NCBI GenBank assembly: GCA_016458225.1
Contig: JAEMGR010000016.1
Location: 124,001 to 188,000 of the forward strand
DNA from: Myxococcaceae bacterium JPH2
GTDB taxonomy: Bacteria; Myxococcota; Myxococcia; Myxococcales; Myxococcaceae
Direction: 5' to 3'
DNA length: 64,000 nucleotides
Part shown: piece after piece, positions 28,786 through 40,700 of the stretch
Numbering within the stretch: position 1 is the first letter of the stretch
Layout of the letters: every line of letters starts with the position of its first letter
Translations under genes and position numbers: made by a program
Notes under the pieces: generated by a model
The model's input: only the letters and a program-made list of their open reading frames with translations
Told to the model about the DNA's origin: nothing
The model's database searches: none

Positions 28786-31700
28786 GGTTCAACCTCTCGA
28801 CGGCAATGTCGGTTCGATAGAGCTCGGCGCAGAGTCGGCGGATGACTTCGTGCGGCTCCGCTTGCGCGAGCAAGGTCATGTGATTGGCGGCGTCGACGTC
28901 GGCGAGGCCGAGCCCGGGGAGACGCTCGCGCCAGGCCGTCCAAGAGTCGCGTCCGTCGATGGACGCTTCTTCGTCGCGCCACAGGTAGTACGGCGACAGG
29001 TCCCCGTAGAAACGCCCGCTCCGGTTCCGGACGTAGTAGCCGCGGACCGTCCCAGCGGACGGCAGCGGCGGCATCGCGTAGCGGCCTGCCTCGAAGGTGG
29101 ATTGCACCTTGAGCATCTGTTGGATCAGCAGGCGGAGCTGGGTCGGGCTCTGGATCATCCCGCGCTGCTTCGCGAGTTCGGTGATGCGCGTGAGGAAGGC
29201 CGACGGCTCCAACCCCGCGTCGAGCGCGTCCCTGTGCACCAGGCACTCTTCGAGCGGCGCCGCGCGATTCCCCGCGCTCGCGTGCAGCGCGAGGTTCGCC
29301 GCCTGGAGGATCGCGGTGCGCTCGGAGAACTCCAGTCGCTGGAAGGTCTCGGCATCGAAGGTGTCCAGCATGACGAGCGAGCGGACCTCCTCGCCCATCG
29401 CTTGGAGCTGACGGACCACCTCGTACGCGAGCATCCCGCCGAGCGAGTACCCACCGAGATCGTAGGGGCCGTGCGGCTGGACGGACGTGAGCACGTGCAC
29501 GTAGTACGAGGCCATGGCCTCGATGCCGCGCAGCGGTGCGCGGTCGGTCATCCAGCCGCGCGCCTGGATCCCATAGAAGGGGCGATCGATGGAGGCCGCA
29601 AGTCCCCGGTACAGCTCCACGCCACCCAGTCCCGCGTGGATCCAGAACACCGGGCGCCCCTCACTCCGCTCGTTGAGTCGGACGAGCTCGGGGAAACGCC
29701 CGCGCGCGGAAGGGGGCCGCGCGGCCTGGTCCCGCAGCACCCGGAGCGGCTCCGCGAAGTCCTGGAGGAGGTCCCCCACCGAGCGATGGTCGGGCGCGCA
29801 CAGCGCACCGGCGATCGCGACGAGCAACTCCGCCACGCTCCTCATGCGCGTCGGCTCGAACAGGCGCTTGCGGAACACGGAGAAGAGGTGGATGCGCCCG
29901 TCGACGCGGAGGACCTGGATGAACCAGGTCGCCAGCGCCTGCCCTTGGGCCAGGTGCTGCTCGTGCGCCCGGAGCGCGTCGACGAAGAGTGAACGAACGC
30001 CGGGGCTCTTCGCGCCCTTCGTCCCGGAGTCCACGTCGGCGCTGTCGAGGACGACGTCTCCGGGAGACTGATAGTAGCCCCGCAGGCCATCGATCCCCGC
30101 GAGCGGGAGCAGTGCCTCGAGGTCGACGCGCGCATGGCGCAGGCCGTCCATGAGCCTCGCCCTGACGCCGAACAGGTACTCCAGGGTCGAGCCCTCCGTG
30201 GGGGGATCGATCGGCAGGAGAAGGACGTTGCTGAACTCTCCGAGCGCGCGGAAGAGCGGCGCGCGGTCGCGCTGGTTGTTGAAGAGTCGCAGGACGGCGC
30301 GCTCGTTTCCGAGCCCTTCGGTCAGCACCAGTCCCAGGGCGCCCGCGAAGATCTGGGTGAGGCTCAGCCCATGGGCGGCCGAGAACGCGTCGATCGTCTC
30401 CCCGAGCGAGGCGGGCAGTTCGAGGAGGTGTCCGTCTCCGAGCTCAAGCTCATCGGGCGACAGTTCCGCTGCGTCCGCGGCATACGGGAGCCGCATCGCC
30501 GCTCCGGCGCCGGGCAGCAGGCGCCGCCAGAACGCGAGGTCCAACTCGGATCGGTCGAGCCCGGAGTCGTGCTGGCGGAGCGCGTATTGCCAGTACTGCT
30601 CGGTGGGGCCGCGCTCGGGAAGAGCCCGGCCCGCGAGCAAGGCGTCATAGTCACCGAGGACCTCGTCGAGCAGCAGCGGCGCCGTGAACGCATCGGCCGT
30701 GGCGTGATGGGCCACGACGCCCACCACGAAGTCCGGCGAGCGCTCCATGACCCAGAGTTCGAGGGGCGGGCCCTCGCTCACGTCCAAGAGGCGCGAGCGT
30801 CGCTCCAGCAGGAATCGGTAAAACCCTTCGAGCGTCTCGGTGGGTGCCCGCCTCGGGCGGAGTGTGGCCTCGGGCGAGACGACCTGCACCCAATCCTTGC
30901 CAGCGCGGAGGTAGCGGGTCCGAAGGATGTCGTGGTGGCTCGCGGCCTGCGTGAACGCGCGCTCCAGGAGTTCGAAGTCGAGCGGTCGCCCGGAGACGAG
31001 GAAGGCGTGCTGGAGGTTCAGCGCGTACCGGCCGAGGACCTCGGAGTGGTAGAGGCTGCGGCGCTGCTCGCGCGAGGCTGGCGCGATGATCGCCCGCGAC
31101 GGCAATGCGATGGACAGCCCCGGCGAACCTTCGAGCCGCGAGGCAAGGCCCGCTGCACGAGGCCCGACGGCGAAGACCTGGGAGTCGCTCCGCGCGAGGG
31201 CGCTCCCACCCCGGAGGAACTCCGCGATCTCCGAAGCAAGCATGTCCTCGACCGCGCCATCACGCGGCTGGAGCCACGGGAGCGCCATGCCCTGGAGGGC
31301 CGGCGCGGCGGGCGCGAGTCGCTCCTCGAGCCAGGAGGGCAGGGTGGGTGACGCCCCCGGCGCAATCGTCCGCGCCACGGGCAGCTCCATCGCGCGGAGA
31401 TGCTCGGCGAGCCCGCGGATCGTCTTCGCCCGCATGAGCACGTCGGGGGCGAGCTCCGCGCGCAGCCGCTCCTGGATCAACGCCTGCAGCCGCATGCTCA
31501 ACAGCGAGTCGAACCCCATCGCGCTGAGCGGCAGGTCCGCGTCGATGCTGTCAGGCGGGTAGCCGGTAAGCTCGGACACGAGGGCCGTGAGCGTGTCTTG
31601 CAACGGTCGCGTCGGCGGCGGGGGACGCGGTCGGCTCTGTGCCGGTTCGCGGCGGACCTCGCCCCCGTACCAATGCGCCTCACGGGCGAACGGGTAGCCG

Positions 31701-34700
31701 GGCAGGGAGAGCGGCGGCACGGCGACCACGGCCCCCCGTTTGGGCATCACGCCTCGGCAATAGAGGTCCGCGAGGACGAGCAGGTCCTCTTCGCGGGACG
31801 AGGAACCGGAGGCCAGGCTCGGCTGGGTCAGCTCTCCGAGCCGCACCAGCGCGGGGCTCGCGGGCGCTGTCTCGTGCCCACGGAAGAGATGCTCCGCGGG
31901 CCGCCCCTCGGCGAGATCCGCCAGTCGCCGCGCGAGCGTCTCGGCGTCGGCGCACACGAAGGCGGCGCGATGCGCGAAGTGGCCCCGCCGGGACAGGAGT
32001 GTGCCGGAGAGGCGCCCCAGGTCGATCGAACCGCGCTGCCGCCGCGTCCAGTCCAGCAGGTCCTGACTCCGGCGACGCACGCCTTCCTCGGCGTGGGCCG
32101 ACAGGGTGATCAGCGCGGGCAGCGTGGGCGCCGTCGTGGTCGCGGTGGCGGGCGCCTCGGACAGGACGAGGTGCGCGTTGGCCCCGGTGGCGCCGAACGA
32201 GCTGATGGCCGCGCGGCGCGGGCGCTCCGGGCTGGGGAGCCAGGGGCGCAGCTCCGTGGTGACCTTGAAGGGACCCTCGGCCAGTCGCAGGCTCGGGTGA
32301 GGCGCGCTCATGCCCACCGTGGGCGGAATGGCCTGGTGGTGCAGGGACAGGAGGACCTTCACGAGATGCCCCATGCCCGAGGCCTGGAACGCATGCCCGA
32401 TGTTGCCCTCGACGCTCCCGAGCACGCACTCGCGCCCGGCCTTCATGAGCGGCGCGAACGCTTCGTTGAGCGACTGCACCTCGATGACGTCGCCCACGGG
32501 CGAGCCGTTCGCGTTCGCCTCGACCAGGTCGACGGTCGACGGGTCGATGCCGAAGCGCTCCGAGATCCCCGCGTACAGCGCGCGCTGAGCGGCCCCGTTC
32601 GGCGAGGCCATCCCGTTCGTCTTGCCGTTGTGGTTGCTGCCCCAGCCGTCAATCACGCCGTAGACGCGATCTCCGTCCTCGAGCGCCTGCCGCAGTGGCT
32701 TCAACACCAGGACGGCCACCGCCTCTCCGGGGACCATCCCGTTGGCGCCGGCGTCGAACACCCGGGACTTGCCGTCGGGCGAGAACAGGCGGGCCTGGCA
32801 CGCAGTCACGATCAGGTTCGGCGTGCTGTACACGAGCGCTCCGCCGGCGAGCGCCACGTCGCAGCTCCCCGAGGCGAGCTGCTCGCACGCGTGGCTCACT
32901 GCGACGAGGGACGAAGCGCATCCCGCGTCCAAGGCGAGCACGGGGCCGGTGAGGTCGAGCGTGTAGGCCACCCGCCCGGGGATGCTCGATGAGGTCACCT
33001 GGGGCGCGATGCCCGTCAGCTCCCGCAGTCGCAGCCCATAGTCGCCCCCCGCTCCGCAGAAGACCCCCCACCGCTGGCCGCCAATCGCCGTGGGATCAAC
33101 CCCGGCGTCCTCGATGGCGTTCCAGGACTCCTGGAGGAAGAGCCGCTCCGTCGGGTCGAGGAGCTCCGCCTCCTTCGGGGTGATGCGGAAGAACCCGGGA
33201 TCGAATCCGGCGATGTCCTGGAGGAATCCTCCGCGACGGACATAGCTCCCGGGCTCGGCGCCGAAGAGCCGGTCGAGGTCCCAGCCACGGTTCGTGGGGA
33301 ACTCGCCGACCGCGCACTCGCCCCGTTCGAGCAGGCGCCAGAAGTCGTCGATGTTGGCCGCGCCCGGGAATCGGGCGGACATGCCAATCACCGCGATCCG
33401 CGCGTCTGCATCCGTGGGCCGGCGCGAGGGCTGGACATGCGGCGTCTCGGTCCGGGCTCCGGCGCCGAGTTCGCTCGCGATCTGGTCGGCCACACTCTGG
33501 ACGACGTGCCGCGTGCCGAGCAGGTCGAAGTGATTGTCGCCCTCCACGATGGCCGTCCGCATCCCCGGGAGCAGGCGCGTCCAGCCCGCGAGGAACGGCT
33601 CCATCGAACCCTTGGCCTGCTGCACCTTCACCAGATAGTCCGGGTTGTAGACGTGCCCGGACGTCGCGGCGGCGGAGCGGGTCCGCACGAGCAGGCTCTG
33701 CACGGGCTTGGCCCAGGAGCGCGGCGTGGCGCGGTATCGCCTGAGCGCGCGCAGGTTGGCGAGGTGCGTGCGCGCCATCGACACCAGTCGACCTCGGAGG
33801 ATCTCGGCTCCGGTCTTCACGCCACGCTGCTCGATGCGCGCGACGAGCTGCCGAACCAGTTCGAGCCCATCGAGCCCGGCGACCTCGTCATGAGTCAGGG
33901 CGATCTCGGACCAGCGGATCCGCCCCTCCTCCTTCGCCCGGCGAAACTCCGGGTCGAAGTGCAGCATCGAGATCATCAGGAAGTTGGCATTCATCACCCA
34001 GTTGTGGCGCTCGTCGGAGTCCCAGAGCAGCCCGTCGGCGTTGTTCTCGACCAGCGGCGACTCGACGAGAATCAGGCGCTCGACCTGCTTGCCCCGCTCC
34101 TGGAGTTGACGGGCCATCTCGTAGGCGACAGTTCCTCCCATCGATGAACCGAACAGGTGATACGGGCCCACCGGGTCGGCCTTCGTCGCGATCTCCACGT
34201 AGTACGTGGCGATCTCCGGAATGGAATCGAGAGTCCCCCGGTCGGTGAGGAAGCCCCTCGCCCGGAGCCCCAGCATGCGGAAGCGGTTTCGAGACGCTTC
34301 GGCCAGCTTCTCGTAGAGGCCGACGTCGCCTGACATCGGGTGGATGCAGAAGAGCAGGGGGCCATTCCCCTCGAGCTGGAGGGGCACGAGTTCGGGATGC
34401 TCGGCGATGACCTCGGCGAGCCGCTCGCGCGGTCCGGACGGCTGGGGCGCGGCGGGCTCGCGCGCACTCGCGGGGAGCGCGCGTTCCGCCAGCAAGTGTC
34501 GCGTCAGGTCCTCGACCGTCGGGTGCTCGAACACGAGCGTCTCACGGAGGTCGCGCCCCAGGCTGTCCGACAGGCGGCGCATGAACCGAAGCGCCGTGAT
34601 GGAGTCCAGGCCGAGTTCGAGGAACGTCGACCGCGAGTCGAGCGGATCCTCCGGGCGCAGCATGAGGATCGACCGGATCTCCGCCAGCAGATGCCGCCGC

Positions 34701-37700
34701 ATCGCGTCCGCGCCGGGGAGCACCGGGGCCGTCGGCGCCGCCGGGACAGCGGGGGCCGAGGCGTCCTCCCTCCGCGGTTGAGCGCCGCGTGGCTCGACCT
34801 TCGCCTCGCCGTACCAGAACGAGCGCCGGTCAAAGGGATAGCCCGGGAGCTGGCAGCGGCGCACGGACGGCGGGTGGAGTCGCTCCCAGGGGATCTTGTC
34901 GGCCCCTTCCAGCCACAGCGCCGCGATGGTTTCCAGGTCACGCTCGGCGAGCGCCGTGTCCAGGTTCGCGTCCAGTCGCCGCTCGGCGCTCTGCGCGTCG
35001 CGGATCCGGAAGGTGGGAGTCCCCGTCAGGTGACTCGCCAGCGCCGAGACGAGGCTCGCCGTGGAGTCCACGACCCGAGCGGCCCGGTAGCGAAGCGGAT
35101 CCCGTCCCTGTTGGAGCGTCCACGCCACCGCATCGAGCGCTTCGTCACGTCGCGAGAGCCGATCGTGCAGGCGCTCCATCACCTGGGTGAGCTGCTCCTC
35201 GGTCCGCGCGGACAGGACGATCAGCTCGGAGCGAGGGGCGCGGTCGGGAGCGGGTGCCGCAGGGGGCTCGCGAACGACGGCGGCCGCGTAGGCGCCCCCA
35301 GCTCCGAAGGAGGTGATGAGGGCTGTTCGCGGACGGGAGGTGGAGGTCTTCCACGGCGCGGGCCGGTCAACGAGTCGGAGCGGTGCGTCCTTCGTGGCCA
35401 GCTTGGGATCGAGCTGCTCGGGGTTGAACAGCGTGGGCGCGATGCAGCCCTTCTCGAACTGGAGCAGCACCTTGCACAACTGCGAGAACCCGGAAGCGGC
35501 TTCGAGGTGTCCGAGGTTCGGCTTCACGCTTCCGAGGAAGGGCTTCTGCGCCCCGGCGTGGCCGAAGAGCTGACTGAGCGCCTCGACCTCCAGCGCATCG
35601 CCCAGGGACGAGCCGTTCGCGGCCGACTCCACATAGTCGATCTCGCTGGCCGCGCACCCCGCGCGCGAGAGCGCCCGGTCGATGACTTCGCGCTGCCGGG
35701 CGAGGCTCGGCACGCTGTAGCCGTGGGTCAGGCCGCCGTGGTTGAGCGCGCTGCCGGTGATGACGCCACGGATGGAGTCACCATCGGCGAGCGCCTGCTC
35801 GAGCGGCTTCAGGAGGATGGCGGCGACGCCCTCCCCAGGAACGAAGCCGTCTCCGTCTTTCGAGAAGCAGCGGACCTGTCCATCCCCGCTCGCCATCCGC
35901 ATCTGGCACAGGTCGATGAAGTTCCGAGGGTGCAGGTAGAGGTTGACCGCGCCAGCGAAGGCCACCTCACAGTCGCCGCGACGGATGTGCTCGCAGGCTT
36001 CATGCAATGCCGTCAGCGACGAGGAGCACATCGTGTCGACGGCGAGGCTCGGGCCCTGAAGATCGAGGCTGTAGGAGACCCGGTTCGCGAACGAGCCGAA
36101 CGAAGTCAGCGGCAGTCGCGCGCTCTCGAGGTCGTCGGTCAGGTGCGTGTGGAGCGCGAAGCCGGACTTCGTCACTCCGACGAAGACTCCGACGTTCCCC
36201 GCATGCTTCCGCCGCAGCGTGCTCCGTGAGTACCCACTGTCCTCCAGGGCATGCCAGCAGCACATCAGCATCAGGCGTTCATGCGGATCGATGTCGCGGG
36301 CACTGCTCGGAGAGATCCCAAAGAAGAGGGGATCGAAGCTGCTGAAGTCCTCCAGGAACGCTCCGTGCTTCAGGTAGCTCTTGACGGTCCGGAGCGCGCG
36401 ATCGCGCGAGGGCTCGTAGAACCCGTCCAGCGACCATCGCTCGGGAGGAACGGTCTGGATGTGGCACGCGCCATCCACGAGGGTGCGCCACAGTTCGTCG
36501 GGTGTCGCACCCCCTGGGAAGCGCGCCGACACGCCGATGATTGCGATGTCGTCGCGGGCTCTGGCGGGGGCGCGGACCGGGGCCGCCGGTCGCTCTTGGA
36601 CCTGCTCCGCGATGCCGCCTCCCGTCCACGTGATGCACTCCTCGGCACGTGTGGAAGCCAGGTGCGCGGCGATCGCCGTGAGGCTTTGATGTTCGTAGAA
36701 GAGCGTTCTCGGCAGACCGCCGAAGGCGGCCGCGAGCCGGTTCATGATCTCGCCGATGACGATCGAGTCGATGCCGTACCCGTCCAGCGGCTCCTCGGTG
36801 TCCAGTCGGGCTGGGTCGAGCTGGATGACGTCCGCGACGAGCGAGCGAACCCGGTCCAGGACGCGGCCTCGGAGGTCTTTCTCACGCGTGGCGGACGCGG
36901 GCGCGCTCTCCCTCTCCGCGATGGGTGCCGGAGCGGTCTTCATCCCGGTGGCGAGCCGTGCCTCCACGACGGCGCGGTACCCGTGGACCACGCACGCGTA
37001 GGTCACCCGTGCGCGCAGGAGCTCGACGAGCGCGTGGATCCCCTCCGCCGCGGGCATGGCGACGACTCCAAGCTCCGACCGCAGCCGTGCCTCGTGTGAG
37101 GCGTCGAGCTTCATGCCGCCGTCTTTCCAGAGCGGCCAGCCGACCGAGAGCGTGTGTCCCGCCCGCGCTCCGGATGCCACCCGCTGGTTTCGCAGCTCGG
37201 CGAAGCCGTCCAGGAACGCGTTGGCCATCGCGTAGTCGGCCTGTCCCACGTTCCCCAACGCGCCTGCTCCGGACGAGAACAGGATGAAGAAGTCGAGGTC
37301 GAGATCGCGCGTCGCCTCATCGAGGGCCACGACCCCCGACACCTTGGCCGCGAACACCGAGTCCAAGTCCTCTCGGCGCTTGTTCCGGACGAGGCTGTCG
37401 CGCGTCACTCCCGCGCAGTGGAAGACGCCGTGGAGCCCGCCATGTTCCTGGGTCGCGAGCTGGACGAGACGGCGAACGTCGCCTGGGTGGGAGACATCGC
37501 ATCGCTCGTAGCGGAGCGTCACGCCGGGCGCGCTGAGTCCATCCAATATGTGCTGAAGCTCGGGCCCGGGCTGGGAGCGGCCCGCGAGCAGCAGGGTGAC
37601 CTTGCGAGTGGACCGCGCGACTGCCTGGGCGACGAGCCGGCCGATTCCTCCCGCGCCCCCTGTGATGAGGTAGACGCCGCCTTCCTTGAACGGAGTACCG

Positions 37701-40700
37701 ACGGAAGGGGGCGCCACCTTCGCGGGGGCCCAGTCCGCTCCTTCCGCGCGGCCCGCGCGCCAGCGGATCTGAGTGGTCGCGTACGCCCTGGCCTCGACGA
37801 GCTTTGCTCGCACCTCGGCCGGTGAAGCCTCCGAGGGGACGCGGACAATCTGTGCCCGGAACCTCGGATCCTCCTGGGCGGCCGTCTGCAGGAGCGCACC
37901 GACTCCCGCGGTGAGCTCGGACTCGGGCGTCGCTCGGATGACGAGTTGCACCAGGACGGGTTGCTCGCGCGGCCCGGCGAGGAGGGCCTGGGTCTGCGTG
38001 AGACCCTGCGCCGCGAGGTCGCGGAAATGTTCGGCCGGGTTCACCGCCGACGAAGACAGACGCGAGACGTGAAGGCGCGGACCGCTCGCTCCGGCTGCGA
38101 CGTCGAAGTCCCCGGGGAAGTCACACAGCAGCGCGTGCTGCTCCACGTCTCCTGGTGTGGACGAAGAGCCCGCGGGGACCCAGCTCCGCTCGAAGCACAT
38201 CGTCTCGGCGCGCGGCGAGGGCTCTGCGGTCCGCGAGGCCGGCGACACCGGCATGTCGACCCAGCACCGCTCCTTCGCGAAGGCATAGGTCGGGAGGCGG
38301 ATGCGCGTGGGGGAGCGACCTCGGAAGACCTGCGTCCAGTCAATGGTCTCACCCGCCACATACGCCTGCGCGATCTCTACGCCTGCGCCCCCGCTGGCGG
38401 ATGGACTCCGATTCGGCCGCGAGCCCTTCGCGCGCCCGCGATGGCATCCCTGCGGTACGTCGCCCGCGGTGAGCGCGCCGAGGATCCGCTCCAACTCGGA
38501 GAGGTCGCGCGCCATGAACGCCAGTCGCTCGCTCAGGTGCGTCCGGCCCGCGAGCGAGAAGGCCACATCCTCGAGGCGTGGTCGGGGACTGGCTTCCTCC
38601 CGACCCTCCGTGAGGAAGCTCCGCAGATTCTGGACGGCCGCCTGGAGCGACTCGGGAGTCTTGGCGGAGAGCACGATTGGCAGAGGCTCAGTGGCCCGCT
38701 CCGGGCGTCCGGCGGGTGATGTCTCGGGCCACTCGTCGACGACGAGGTGGACATTCGTCCCCGTGGCGCCGAAGGCGTTGATCGCCGCCCGTCGCGGAGT
38801 GCCCGCCGGCACCTCCCAGCTCCGCAGCGCCGTGTTGACGTAGAAGGGACTGTCGGCGAGCTCAATCTGCGAGTTGAGGGTCTCGAAGTTCAGCGTGGGT
38901 GGGAGCTGGCGGTGTCGGAGCGCGCCCAACACCTTGATCAGCGCGACGACGCCGGCGCCAAAGAATGCGTGCCCGATGTTGGTCTTGACCGAGCCCAGCG
39001 CGCAGTAGCCGCGCGCCTGGGTGAACTGACGGAAGGACTGGGTCAGGGCCCGCACTTCGATCGGGTCCCCGAGCTTCGTCCCGGTGCCGTGGGCCTCCAC
39101 CAGGCTGATGGTCTCTGGGTGGATGCGGAAGCGGCGATACACCTGCTCTTGCAACTGGCTCTGCGACTTCGCGCTCGGCGCGGCGAAGCCGTGGGTCTTG
39201 CCGTCCTGGTTGATCCCCCACCCACGGATGACCCCGTGGATGCGGTCTCCATCGGCCATGGCTTGGCGGAGCGGCTTGAGGACGACGGACGCGACGGCTT
39301 CTCCCATCACGGTGCCGTTCGCGCGCTCATCGAACGTGTAACAGGTGTCGTCCGGTGAATAGAGCAGCGACTGGCTGGAGGAGATCAGCATGTTCGGCGT
39401 CGTGTAGATGCCTCCGCCGCCCGCGATCGCCACGGAGCATTGCCCCTGCGAGAGGCTGTCACACGCCATGGCCACCGCCGCCAACGTCGAGGAGCACGCG
39501 GTGTCGACTGTCAGCGACGGTCCGACGAGGTCCAGGAAGTAGGACAGCAGCCCGGCGGCGGTGGCGTCGGTGGGCGCCATGTAGGTCGGGTCGCCCTGGC
39601 CAATCCGGTAGGCGTAGTCCCCCTTCGCGCACGCGAAGACGCCCCAAGGTTGGCCAGCGCTGGCGGGGGCGGAGTACCCGGCGTCCTCGATCGCCCGCCA
39701 TGACTCCTGGAGGAAGATTCGGACGCTCGGATCCAGCAGCGCGGCGTCGCGCGGCGTGAGGTTGAAGAACAGCGGATCGAAGCTCTGGACATCGGAGAGG
39801 AAGCCGCCCTTGCGCGCGTAGGTCTTTCGCGGGGTCTGCGGCCGAGGGTCGTAGTAGTCCTCGATGTTCCATCCGCGATCCGACGGCGCGGCGCGGACGC
39901 TGCCGAGGCCGTCGCGGATGTTCCTCCAGAACTGGGAGACGTCGTCGGCGTCGGGGAATCGCCCGGACATCCCGATGATGGCGATCCCCTCCAGGTCGTC
40001 GGGCGTGCTCGCCACGGTCCGTGGCGCCGGCGCGCGCAGCATGTGGTCCGCGATTCGGTTGGCGATCGCGCGGCTCGCCGCTTCCGTGTTCATCAGGTCG
40101 AAGTGGTTCGCGCCCGGGACGAGATGGGTCTCGAACCCCGGGAGCACCCGGCCCCATGCCTGGAAGAAGGGCGCCATCGAGCCACGGGCCCGCTGGACCG
40201 AGAGTAGGTAGTCGGGGTTGTAGACGTCCGGTGAACACGCGTGGGCGCTCTGCGTCCGCAGCAGAACCGCGACAAGTCCATCGGCCCCGGACAGGGGACT
40301 CGCGCGATAGCGATTGAGCGCCTTGAGGTTGGCGAGGTGGATGTCCGCCATCGATCGCAACGTGGCCGCCAGGCCCTCGGCCTCCTTTCGGACACCGGTG
40401 TGGCGCACGAGCTCCACGAGGTGCCGCGCGAGCTGCTCCAGGGGGACTTCGGCGACACGATCGGCGCGGATCTCCAGGTCCGCCCACCGGAGCTGGCCCG
40501 CCGCCTTGCGACGCCGGAACTCCGGGTCCATGTGCAGCAGGGTGATCATGAGGAAGTTTGCGTTCATGATCAGGTTCTGCCGAGCGTCGGAGTCCCACAG
40601 CGCGGCGCCCTCGGGGTCCTCGACCACGGGGGACTCCGCGAGGAACAGCGCTCCGACGCGGCGACCCCGGGACTGCAGTGCGCGCACGATCTCGTAGGCG

